DNA of 64,000 bases from Eutreptiella sp. 'Long Island Sound 2002' (taxonomy: Eukaryota; Euglenozoa; Euglenophyceae; Eutreptiales; Eutreptiaceae): the NCBI GenBank assembly GCA_964036045.1, contig OZ038387.1:19370794-19434793 (forward strand), read 5' to 3'. Under the pieces are notes generated by a model, which worked only from the letters and a program-made list of their open reading frames with translations, did not search any database and was not told the origin of the DNA. Made by a program: the position numbers and the translations under genes. This document shows, in pieces, positions 43,011 through 52,364 of this stretch (its first letter is position 1; each line of letters starts with the position of its first letter).

Positions 43011-44045
43011 CCAGGCCTTGCCCCCCCTTCCCCCTGCTGCATGCATCATGGCGTTGCATGAGTCATACCTCCCTCCCTGCGCGCCATGCGACATGGCCGC
43101 GAGTGGCCTTTGTCCCTTCCCCCCACCCATGCCTCACGCTCAGAGACCGAACGGGGGGGGGCCAACGGCCCTTGGGTGGGGCCCCCAGAACCCTGGGCGG
43201 GGCCCCAAGAACCCCAGTGCTGTTACTCCGACGTGGAGGGTGGTGTGACCAGCCGGCGAGCGGTCACACCTGACGCCGAACCCAGTCCCCCCCCCTGTCC
43301 CCCACCCCTGCTGGGGCGGCGCGGCCCGCACGTGCGGTTCGAGCCCGCGTCGCCCTTGTAACGCTATACAGGCAGTGCGGGCCGCCAGGAGCGCGGAGGG
43401 GCCCCGCACTGCCCCAAGCGCCCCCCCCCACTCCAGCTGGCGCTGGAGGCCAAGCAGCGCCTTGCGGGCTGTTGTGCAGGGGGGGCGAGGCGACCGGGCG
43501 CTTCATACCCGCCCCCAACGGGGGTCTGCACCCACGGCACCGGGCACAGACGCTGGTTGGGGGGTACCACACCACCACCCACCACCGCACCACGGGCACA
43601 AGGGAGAGGTAATAGCCCCGGGCATCGGCCTCCCCCAAGCCGAAGGAAGGTGCCGACCGCCAGGCTCATCCTGGCCCCCCATTTCCTCTTCATGATCATC
43701 CCCCTTGGCCGTCCCGGCCCACAGTCCCCGCGGCGGGTAAGTTCCTGGGGTCGAAACCTAAGAACTTCGGTGACGGAAATACAGGCCGTGGTTTCGCACC
43801 CAGCCGACGTGGGGAGCCTCCGCCCCCACGGGGCCCCGGGGCACCCCGGCCATCCCAGCCGGGGATAACCCGCCGCCAGCGCCCCATTCCCCCGCCCCAG
43901 GCTCTCCGGCCTCAGTCCCCAAGCAGTCTTCACCCTCATCACTTCCTCGTAGTAGGACACCGGTAGCAGGACACACCCACCACCACCACACGCCACCGAC
44001 CCCCAGAGCCCAGCTCTGGACCGCAGACAGTCGAGCTCCCACACC
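43011..44045 (+). repeat. segment D, inverted partner of 52,365-53,319
   Basis: GC-rich non-coding block. Collinear inverted homology with 52,365-53,319 ends at CCTCGTAG (left 43,953). A hairpin near 43,315-43,357 (GGGGCGGC... to ...GTCGCCC) contains a tRNA-like T arm with a perfect 5-bp stem around TTCGAGC. Confidence 0.8.
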
Positions 44046-44676
44046 CTACACCCCCGACACGCCGCGCCCGACACCCCCCCCCTTACCACACGCGCACCCC
44101 ACCCCTCTCCCCCAGCCGACGCCACCACGCGACGTACGCCGCACCCAACGACGGCCCACGCCCACGCCGGGCCCACCAGCCCCCCCCCCCCCTCTTCTTA
44201 CTTTGCGCCACCGCCGGTAGCACTGTTCGCTCTGCATGCCGGAGCCTGCGGGCCTCGAGCGCTTGCCTCGGCTTTTTCTGCCCCCCACCAGCCCACCCCG
44301 CCCCACACCCAACACCAGCCCCCGGCGCGAGCCTCCCACCCGCCTGGCACCACACCCAGCGACCACCCACGCCCAGCACCACCTCACGACTCTCGCCGCG
44401 CCCAGCGACGACCACCACCCGCACCTAGCCCACCCCCCCCCCCCCCCCTTTCTACATTTGCGCCACTGCCGGTAGCACTGTTCGCTCTGCATGCCGGAGC
44501 CTCCGGGCCCTGAGCGCTTGCCTCGGCTTCTCCCTTTCTCCCACCCGCCCACCCCGACCAACCCCCCCCCCACCCTCATCACGCACCACGACTAGCGCCC
44601 ACAGCCGTCAACGGACCTCCCACCCCCCGGCACGCCGTGTGTTGGACCCTCCCTTGCACCGCTCCCCACAGGCACC
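44046..44676 (+). promoter_or_regulatory. 5' leader of ORF1 with a 253-bp spaced duplication
   Basis: Two direct repeats of about 88 bp (44,203-44,290 and 44,456-44,545) share TTTGCGCCA, CCGGTAGCACTGTTCGCTC and GAGCGCTTGCCTCGGCTT. The segment is C-rich, has no open frame of note and ends at the ORF1 ATG. A promoter or leader role is inferred from position. Confidence 0.5.
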
Positions 44677-45966
44677 ATGGCACACCCATTCTCAGCTCTG
44701 TCCCCCGACCTCCAGCGCGAACAGTTGACGGCGGCCGACGCCTGGCCCCTCCTGTCCATCGCCCTGGACTCCCAACAACCCCCACGCCTGCTGGCCTCCG
44801 CGCGCCACATGCCGGCGAATGTGGACGTCCTCTCCATCCCCCTCGCCGGCTCCTCCATCGAAGCCAGCCCCCTCCTCTGGTGGTTCGCCTTCACCGAGCA
44901 GCTCACCGAGAATGAGATCTCCCTCCTCACCACACACCACGACGCCTCGTGGCTCCCCTACGCCTCCTGCATGAGCGCCCTCATCGACTGGGGCGCTCGT
45001 GCCTCCACCCTCGACCAGGCCACTCTCGCCTCGGCCGCCCTCGCCCACATTTCCCCCTTCTCCCCCGACCTCCCCCCCTCCATCCCCTTCCGCCGCCTCC
45101 TGGACCTCCTCGCCTTCGAGGAGGCCATCAAGCCCAAGGTCGCCCGGGTCGCCCTGCTCCACTGGCTAGCGACCTGGGCGGCCCAGCAGACCGGCTCCCG
45201 GCTGGCCTGCCTCCCCCTCAGCTGCGTCTTCGACCCCGCCAGCCCCCACGTCCGTGTCCCCGCCCCTTGCCCCCTGTCAGCCCAACGGTGGTACACCGAG
45301 TTGAACCATCGGAAGGATCATGGTTCAATTAGCACCCCCAACATCTCAACCGCCATCACCGCAGCCGCCCGCCGCGCTAACCCGAAGGCGGAAGACCCTC
45401 CTGCGGGGCCCGGTGTCCCCGCCCCCGCCGCCGCCCCTGCACCCCCCAACGCTTCGCAACCCTTGTCCCTGCTTCCCCTCCGTCCCCAGCCCCTGCAGCC
45501 GGCCGCACCACCCCCGTCAGACTGGGAGACACTCTTCCAGGCTGGCCCAGCCCCGAGCTCCCAGGACACACTGTCCTTGCTCGACGGCCTCTCCTCCGTC
45601 CCCGAGGCCGACGCCCACCACACGGCCATGTGCATTGTGGCCATGGGCAAGAACTGCCACCTGCCCCCCAGGACCGTGCAGCACCTCTCGGTCTCCACGT
45701 CCACCGCCAGCCTGGTGCTCGCCGCCAAGGGTGCCTGGCACCCCTGCCCCGACCTCCACAAGCCCACCCTCCGCCTCCACCTCAACAAGCTCCTCACCCT
45801 GGTCTCCCAACGGTACGGAGCCGCCTCCTCCTCCGCGGCCTCCCTGCCAGCCCTCCACGCCATCCAGCCCCTCATCACAGCCGCTCAGGCCCATGCCGAC
45901 ACTCCCTGGCTGACAGCGGCCTTCACCATCGCCAGCGCCCCCTCCTTCCCCATAGAGGCCTACTAG
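44677..45966 (+). CDS. retroelement ORF1 (429 aa, then in-frame continuation)
   Basis: ATG at 44,677, preceded by ACAGGCACC, begins a frame of 429 codons ending at TAG 45,964-45,966. The N-terminal 250 residues look globular and helical. A Pro/Ala-rich linker follows (about 250-290), then a second helical region. No zinc knuckle or RRM is recognisable, so assignment as ORF1, a presumed RNA-binding protein of non-LTR elements, rests on its place upstream of the endonuclease. After the TAG the same frame continues with protein-like sequence (DLQHVSSADTLRAAITRLW ... TADLDWFRLGSS) to about 46,170. The TAG may therefore be a mutation or be read through, after which a frame change leads into the endonuclease. 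Confidence 0.7.
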   Translation: MAHPFSALSPDLQREQLTAADAWPLLSIALDSQQPPRLLASARHMPANVDVLSIPLAGSSIEASPLLWWFAFTEQLTENEISLLTTHHDASWLPYASCMSALIDWGARASTLDQATLASAALAHISPFSPDLPPSIPFRRLLDLLAFEEAIKPKVARVALLHWLATWAAQQTGSRLACLPLSCVFDPASPHVRVPAPCPLSAQRWYTELNHRKDHGSISTPNISTAITAAARRANPKAEDPPAGPGVPAPAAAPAPPNASQPLSLLPLRPQPLQPAAPPPSDWETLFQAGPAPSSQDTLSLLDGLSSVPEADAHHTAMCIVAMGKNCHLPPRTVQHLSVSTSTASLVLAAKGAWHPCPDLHKPTLRLHLNKLLTLVSQRYGAASSSAASLPALHAIQPLITAAQAHADTPWLTAAFTIASAPSFPIEAY

Positions 45967-46120
45967 GACCTCCAACACGTCTCCTCCGCCGACACCCTCC
46001 GCGCAGCCATCACACGGCTGTGGGGCCGTCTATCCACCCCGGCCCAGTTCCAGGAACTCATCTCCTACACCAAAACTGCCCTCCCCCCCCGCTCCACGGC
46101 GGACCTGGACTGGTTCCGCC

Positions 46121-47182
46121 TTGGCTCCTCCGCACCGCCAGCGCCCTCCCTGCAAGCCCCTAGCGCCGCCCCCCCTGCCCGCGCCACTCTCCGCCCCACC
46201 CCTCCTCGGCCAGCCCCCCCTCCCGGGCGCCCCCGCGCCCTCAGCCACCGGCGCCACCCCCGCCTCCTCGGTCCCCACCTTCGCCCCCGTCGGCTCCTCG
46301 CCAGCCTCCCTCGCCCGCACCTGGCTCGAGGCCCTGTCCCCCGACGTGGTCGCCGAGCAGGAACTCTGGGACTTGGCCGCGGCCCGCCCCGCCCTCCCAC
46401 CGCGGTACGAGGCCCACTACAGCACCGCATCCGGCCAGGGCTCAGGCCTCCGCACGGCCTGGCTCCGGTCCCTCCGCGCCCCCTCCCAGCCCGCCGACCT
46501 CGTCTACGACAGCCCGCACTGGATTGCCTCCACGGTCCCCCTCTCACTAGGGGGCCGTGCCCTCCTGTTCAACGCCCACCTCCCCCCACGCCTCTCGTAC
46601 TCCGAGTGGGTTTCCGAGGTCAAGCTCATTAACCACCTCCGCTCCTGCATACGTCCCGACCTGTGCGTCCTCCTGGGCGACCTCAACAGCACGGGAGCCC
46701 CAGCCACCCCCCTGGCCTCCGCGCTCGGGGCCCTAGGCCCGCTCTCGGCCTGGCACCGCCTGGTCCCCCCAGCCACTCCCACCAACTTCACCACCCGCCA
46801 CGGCTCCCCCCGGTCCACGGCCATCGACCACATCTTCGCCACCGGTCCCATCGCCTCCCACACTCACCACGTCCTCCCCTGCCACACCTCACACGCCATG
46901 GTGCTGGCGCAGGTCACCCTGCACACCCGCTCCTGCGACGCCCACTCGTGGCGTCTGTTCCGATGGCGCCTGGCAACTATCGAGGACATGGACTCCCTCT
47001 CAGCCGCCCTTGACCTGGCGCGGGGCTGGCTCTCCCTTACCCCCTCCCTCCCCGACCACTACATCGCCGCCCACCACTCCCTCGCGCACCAGCTGCTCCC
47101 GCACCCGCCTGACACCCCCACACTACTACGGTCCCTGCCCCGGTTCACCTTTCCCCTCTCCACTCATGACCTCGCCGGCTAG
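46121..47182 (+). CDS. retroelement ORF2 part 1: APE/EEP-type endonuclease
   Basis: The plus frame has no ATG of its own near the start, so it is probably reached by a frame change from the ORF1 frame. EEP motifs appear in order: SPDVVAEQELWD (catalytic Glu, about 46,344-46,372), FNAHLPP (about 46,571), LLGDLNST (the GDxN motif, about 46,671-46,691), IDHIFAT (about 46,826) and SHAMVLAQV (about 46,889). These belong to the endonuclease/exonuclease/phosphatase fold that nicks target DNA in APE-type non-LTR elements. The expected first motif with Asn (N-x-N) is replaced by TFAPVG, so activity may be lost or the true N-terminus lies in another frame. The frame ends at TAG 47,180-47,182 and then continues open in the same frame. 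Confidence 0.75.
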   Translation: MAPPHRQRPPCKPLAPPPLPAPLSAPPLLGQPPLPGAPAPSATGATPASSVPTFAPVGSSPASLARTWLEALSPDVVAEQELWDLAAARPALPPRYEAHYSTASGQGSGLRTAWLRSLRAPSQPADLVYDSPHWIASTVPLSLGGRALLFNAHLPPRLSYSEWVSEVKLINHLRSCIRPDLCVLLGDLNSTGAPATPLASALGALGPLSAWHRLVPPATPTNFTTRHGSPRSTAIDHIFATGPIASHTHHVLPCHTSHAMVLAQVTLHTRSCDAHSWRLFRWRLATIEDMDSLSAALDLARGWLSLTPSLPDHYIAAHHSLAHQLLPHPPDTPTLLRSLPRFTFPLSTHDLAG

Positions 47183-48574
47183 TCCACTGCCCTCCAGGAG
47201 GCATCGGCCGCCCGCGGCTACGTCTCTCGCGCTACCGTCCTCTCCTTCCCCTCCATCACCTCCGCCACTCGCACAGTCCTCCGGCTGCCCTCCCCTCCCC
47301 TGGAACCGTTCCACGGCATCCTCCCCCACCCGGGGGCCACCCTCACGACCCGCGAGGAACGGCTCGCCGAGGTCACGGCCCAGTCCCGATCCCAGACGGC
47401 CAACCGGCACGTCTCCGTGGACCACGCCTTCTTCGCCGCCCGCTGCACCCCGGACCCCTGGCTCCCCCTCCTACACCCGCCCACCGATCTCACTCTCCCC
47501 CTACTCCGCGACGCCCTCCGCGCGAACGCCCGACCAGAATACCCCGCCTCCCTCCGGGCGTACGCCCTCACCCGCCAGTGCCCCCCCCTCATCACCACCG
47601 CCTCCCTCGCCCACCGCCGCATGGGCAAGCGCTCCCTCGCCGTGTCCACTGACAACGTGGCACGCGCAGCGCTCTTCCGCAGCGGCGGAGGCGTCCACCT
47701 CGGATTGCTACACCTCCTCCTCCAGCTCGAATCCGGCACCCCAGGCGTCTCCAACGAGACCGTCCGCTACGGCCTCTACAAGGGGAAACCCACCAAGCCA
47801 CTCCCCCGGCACCTCACACGCTCCTTCCGCCCCGTCGATGTGGAGTCGGGCGTCTCCGGCGCAGCATCCGGCATCGCCACGACCCGCCTAGCCGCCGATC
47901 TCGAGCTCACCTCCACCTACACCCCCGCCTCCTTCGCCTACCGCCCAGGCCACTCCGCCCTCGGCCTCGCCCTCGTGGCCCGCGCCGCCGCCTACACAGC
48001 CCTCTCCACCCACGGCACCTGCGCCAGCTGCGACTGGGACGAGTGTGACGCGTACCTCAGGGTACTGCGCCAGGACACCTCCCGCCTCTGCTCCCGCCTC
48101 CGCGCCACGTGGGACTTTGGCCCCTGGGGGGACGGCTTCTACAGCCGCCTGGTCATCCGCGTGGCCACACGCGAAGGGTTCGCGCACCCCTTCAGTACCG
48201 AGGAGGGGGGCAACCAAGGCGACGGGTTCGCCCAACTCCACTACCAGGCCCCAAGCCTGGTCATCACCAGGGCCATGCGCCCCAACACTTCCATCACCCT
48301 CCCCCTCACCATCCCCGGCCACTCAGCGTCCCTCCCCGCCACCCACCTCTCGTACAGCGACGACCGCCGCTTCATCACCCCCTCCCTCACGGACGTGGCA
48401 GCCATGGCCACTGACTGCCGCGAGTGCTCTCGCCGCGCCGGCCGCATCATACACCCCGACAAGCAGGAGTTCTCCCTCATCGACTCCCGCCCAGGCCGGC
48501 CCACCCTCGTCACAGCCGACGTCCCGCAGCACACCGGCACCACCGGAAGTCGTCGGCATCCCCATCGTCCCTGA
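47183..48574 (+). CDS. retroelement ORF2 part 2: reverse transcriptase
   Basis: In the same frame as part 1 after one TAG, it stays open to 48,574, though the meaningful part ends near 48,542. Fingers sequence precedes SFRPVDVESGVSG and FAYRPGHSALG. Motif A is SCDWDECDAYL (about 48,025-48,057), motif B GGNQGDGFAQLHY (about 48,208-48,246) and motif C LSYSDDRRF (about 48,346-48,372), with the catalytic Asp pair intact but Ser in place of the usual Ala, Val or Ile. The domain copies element RNA at a nicked target. It is followed by a +1 frame change at about 48,540, after which the thumb continues in the next frame. All catalytic aspartates are present, so decay is slight. Confidence 0.85.
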   Translation, partial: STALQEASAARGYVSRATVLSFPSITSATRTVLRLPSPPLEPFHGILPHPGATLTTREERLAEVTAQSRSQTANRHVSVDHAFFAARCTPDPWLPLLHPPTDLTLPLLRDALRANARPEYPASLRAYALTRQCPPLITTASLAHRRMGKRSLAVSTDNVARAALFRSGGGVHLGLLHLLLQLESGTPGVSNETVRYGLYKGKPTKPLPRHLTRSFRPVDVESGVSGAASGIATTRLAADLELTSTYTPASFAYRPGHSALGLALVARAAAYTALSTHGTCASCDWDECDAYLRVLRQDTSRLCSRLRATWDFGPWGDGFYSRLVIRVATREGFAHPFSTEEGGNQGDGFAQLHYQAPSLVITRAMRPNTSITLPLTIPGHSASLPATHLSYSDDRRFITPSLTDVAAMATDCRECSRRAGRIIHPDKQEFSLIDSRPGRPTLVTADVPQHTGTTGSRRHPHRP

Positions 48575-49880
48575 GCTCCCCCTCCGCCGCGTCATCAACA
48601 AGTCCCGCGCGTCCCTCGACCGGGCGCGCAAGGCCAGCCGCAACCGCGAGGCCTGCCCCATACTCCAGCTCCGCTCCCTGCACGCCTTCGGCCTCTCCCC
48701 CCTCGACTACGTCACCTCGGGCGTCCTCGTCCCCCCCCCCTCCCTCCGCCGCCATCAGACCGCCATCAACAATGCATACCGCCACGCCTTCCGTCTGCCC
48801 CCCTGGGCACACTCGGCCTTCCTCCACCTCCCCCTCCAGCAGGGCGGTCCCGGCGCCCCCCTCCGAGCGTACCGGGCCCCCCTCAACCTCCTCCGCACTT
48901 ACCTCCGCGCCTCTTGGGGCCCCAACACCCTCGCAGTAGCCGCCACGGCGTCCCTCATCTCCCCACGCCGCCCCACCCCCTGGCTCACCGAAGGTCCCGC
49001 CCTGGCACAGGCGCTCGCCCCCCTCGACATCACCGTCCACCTCCTCCCCTCCCCCCACGTACGCCCCGCCCCGCAGCACCACACCGGCTCGCTGGCCCCC
49101 CTCCGCTCCCTCCCCTATGTCGTGGTCGCATGCGACGGCAGCCAAGAGGGCACCCGCCTCGGCGCCGGCTTCCTCCTCTGGCACCCCCACCACGGCACTC
49201 TCTACCGCGGCTGGCTCGGCCTCCACGCCCTCGCCGGCCACTCCACCGACGCAGAGTGGATCGCCAAAATAGCCGCCATGTTCGCCCTCCGCGGCTGGTC
49301 CGGCGAAGCCCTCTTCGCCTCAGACTCCACCGCCTCCCAACTCTGCGACCTCACCCGCGGCCCGCCCCCCTCCTCCGCCCTCTCCATCCCGTACCGGGCG
49401 GACCTCCTCTCCGCCTCCTTCCGCATGCACGAGGCCTGGCTCCCCGCGCAACACGACTCCGGCTCCGCCAGCCACCTCGCCACCCTCAACGCCGAGGCCG
49501 ACAGCCTAGCCCACCGCGGGCTCCACGCCGCCTCCCCGTGGACCCTCCCCTGGTCCGCACTCTTCCACGGCCGCATCGTGGCGCTCCGTGAGGGCGCAAT
49601 CTTCCTTAGCCCCGCGCGCGCCGCAGAGGTAGCGTATGCGGCCACCACCGCCCGCACCCACGCGCTGCACCTCCGGCCCCTGCCCCCAGGCTGGTCCTCC
49701 CACCTACTCCGCCTCGCGTATGAACGCGCCGAGATCCCGGCGCTGGCCCTCCACCGCATCATGCACCTCCGGCTACTGCACTCCCAGGACCACCCCCCCG
49801 GCTACGGAGGCGTGACGTGCCCCTTCTGTCACCGCCCCTACCCGGACTCCGCCGCCCACCTCCAGTACCACTGCCCCCCC
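48543..49880 (+). CDS. retroelement ORF2 part 3: RT thumb, RNase H and CCHC knuckle
   Basis: The frame starts with EVVGIPIVPELPLRRVINKS, typical of the RT thumb. RNase H follows with all four acidic positions: ACDGS (about 49,128-49,142), DAEWIAKIAA (about 49,247), FASDSTAS (about 49,313-49,336) and NAEADSLAH (about 49,489). The C-terminal knuckle is CPFCHRPYPDSAAHLQYHC (C-x2-C-x9-H-x4-C, about 49,818-49,874). RNase H removes the RNA template strand, and a CCHC finger after RT is usual in these elements. The frame breaks at the C-run near 49,877. Order and completeness place the element in an RNase-H-bearing APE-type clade. Confidence 0.85.
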
Positions 49881-50589
49881 CCACTACGCCCTGCAGTTAC
49901 TCCTCGCGTGGCGCCTGTTCACGCACCCGCCCATCCTGGCAGCCACTGCCGGCCACTCCCCCCGCCTCGTCACACCTTTAGAGCTCCGCACGGCCACCAG
50001 CGCAGTGTACCTTTCCGAGCACCTCCCAGCCGCCCCGCGACCCGGCCCCCCGACGCAGTTGGGGTTCAGTCTACTCGGCATGTGGCACTCCACGTCCCCC
50101 CACGGCGCCCCCTCTCTGCTGGACAGCGCCGGCCGGGCGGGACTTTTCCGCGAGCTCCTCTCCACCCTCAGCACGACGCACACGTCGCTAGCGTCACTCC
50201 TCCGCCGTGCCCCCTCCCACGTCACCGCCCCGCCCCCCCCCCCTCCCGCCGCACGTCCCCACGCCGCCCTTCACCCAGCCCCACACACTGCGCCACAGCA
50301 TCGCCCTAGTCTGGCTCCTCCGCCATTGCGCCACTTGGCGCCTCACAGTAGACCGCCGGCCTGTGGTCCCGCTCCCCCCGGCGCCACTCCCGGGGCCGCA
50401 CCCGGCCCACGTCGTGTTCACCCCCACGTCGCGGGCCGCGGACATCCTCCCACTCCTCGCCGCCACCCCCCCCGGGCAACGCATACTGCTTGCCGCCAAC
50501 CCGTCGGTCCTCAGTGAGGTCCTCATCGGGCACGCCGATGCCCTACACGTGCGCCCGCTGATGCCCGCCCTGCACGTTGCGTACGCCCC
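49880..50589 (+). CDS. retroelement ORF2 C-terminal extension, frame-broken
   Basis: After the C-run at 49,877 the sensible frame is HYALQLLLAWRLFTHPPILA onward to about 50,220. A second C-run then moves it to the frame containing HSIALVWLLRHCATWRLTV and LLAANPSVLSEVLIGHADAL. The protein then enters the repeated tail. No domain recognised. Both frame changes coincide with homopolymers, so sequencing error is as likely as mutation. Confidence 0.55.
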
Positions 50590-51295
50590 CGGCACGCCCG
50601 TCGACCCCTCCGTGTGGGACTCTCAGTGGGGCCACCGGCCACCGGCCGGCCCGCACGCACCGCCCCGCGCTCGCCTCGGGCACTCGTGCCCATGGACGCC
50701 GCCACCCAAGCGCCCGGCCCCGGCCTCAGCCCCCGAGCAGCGCTTCCTGCCAGCCGCAAGTCCCACGGCCCGCAAGGGGCCCCCGACAGGCACGCCGACA
50801 CCCTTGCGCGTGCGCCCCCCGCAGCTTGGCCTGCACGGCGCGCTCTCCCCCGGCACGCCCTCCGACCCCACTGTGTGGGGCTCTTGGGGCCTCTGCCGAC
50901 CGCCGGCTGCGCCGCCCGCACCTCCCAGCGACCGCCACGGGCCCCGCACCCGCACGGCGCCGCCTCCGCCTCGGCCGCCCGCCGCTACCCATGCGCCCGG
51001 CCCCGGCCTCAGCCCCCAGGCAACGCAACCTGCTCACCGCAGGTCCCTCGGCCCGCAGAGGGACCCGCACCGGGCACGCCGACGCCCTTGCGCACGCGCC
51101 CCCCGCAGCTTGGCCTGCAGGACGCGCCCTCCCCCGGCACGCCCACCGACCCCACTGTGTGGGGCGCTCAGGGCCACTACCGACCGCCGGCTGGACCGCC
51201 CGCACCCCCCCCGCGACCGCCACGGGACCCGCACCCGCATGGCGCCGCGTCCGCCTCGGCCGCCCGCCGCTACCCATGCGCCCGGCCCGGGCCTC
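50590..51295 (+). repeat. retroelement tail, three 261-284-bp units
   Basis: Units start at GGCACGCCC (50,591, 50,852, 51,136). They are about 80-90% similar by eye and keep a Pro/Arg/Ala-rich frame. The third unit is the one copied at 36,788-37,085. Confidence 0.8.
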
Positions 51296-51975
51296 GACCC
51301 CCTGGGGGTCTATGGGGACCTACGGGGACCTATGGGGGTCTATGGGGACCTATGGGGGCCTATGGGGGTCTACGGGGACCTTTGGGGACCTATGGGGACC
51401 TTTGGGCACCTTTGGGGACCTATGGGCACCTATGGGGATGGGGACCTATGGGCACGTATGGGGATGGGGGCCGATGGGCGACTCATCGGCATCTAGGGGG
51501 ACCTATGGGGGCCTATGGGGGCCTTTGGGCACCTTTGGGGACCTATGGGGGTCTATGGGGACCTACGGGGACCTATGGGGGCCTATGGGGGCCTATGGGG
51601 ACCTTTGGGGGTCTATGGGGACCTATTGGGGCCTATGGGGGCCTATGGGCACCTTTGGGGGTCTATGGGGGCCTATTGGGGCCTATGGGGGCCTATGGGG
51701 ACCTATGGGGACCTATGGGGGCTTGTGGAGGCCTATGGGGGCCTATGGGGACCTACGGGGGCCTATGGGCACCTTTGGGGACCTATGGGGGCCGATGGGG
51801 ACTCATGGGCATCTAGGGGGACCTTTGGGGACCTATGGGCACCTCTGGGGACCCATGGGCACCTTTGGGGGCCTATGGGGGCCTATGGGGGCCTATGGGG
51901 ACCTATTGGCACCTTTGGGGACCTATGGGCACCTTTGGGGGCCCATGGGGGCCTATGGGGGCCTATGGGCACCTT
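51296..51975 (+). repeat. 10-bp G-rich minisatellite, forward array
   Basis: About 68 units of GGGGACCTAT and variants (GGGGGCCTAT, GGGCACCTTT). It directly follows the retroelement tail. Frames through it give Gly/Trp/Tyr repeats only. Confidence 0.95.
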
Positions 51976-52364
51976 TTTGTTTGCCACTTTCCTTGCTCAC
52001 ACATTTTCCCCATATTCCCATTTTGGTGTTCAAAGTCTTTTTTACTTTTGTACTGCCATGTTTCTGATTGTCCAAGCTGGTTCCCCAATAATTTTTCAAT
52101 TGTGTCCTCCGTTTTGTTTTTTGCATTTGGGGGGGGGGGGTTGATTTAGATTTAGGCATAGTTTCTCCCAATTTCCTCTGGGCATTAGACCCCTAGACGC
52201 ACCTCCAGTAGATAACAATATCAGACATCTTCTTGGACAGACCGCACACACAACATCCCTTATCAGACATCAGACATCAGACTTTATACACATAGCTGCG
52301 GCGTGGGGCGCGTGGGGGGCGTGCCGTGGGGTGGTGTGGGGGTGTGGCCTGCTACCTAGCCGTT
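51976..52364. other. AT-rich spacer between inverted arms
   Basis: About 390 bp, T-rich at first (TTTTTGTTTGCC), with a G-run at 52,130-52,140 and ATCAGAC repeats at 52,260-52,283. No gene. It is the only low-GC stretch in the compound locus and could be a 3' UTR remnant or the junction of two elements. Confidence 0.6.
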
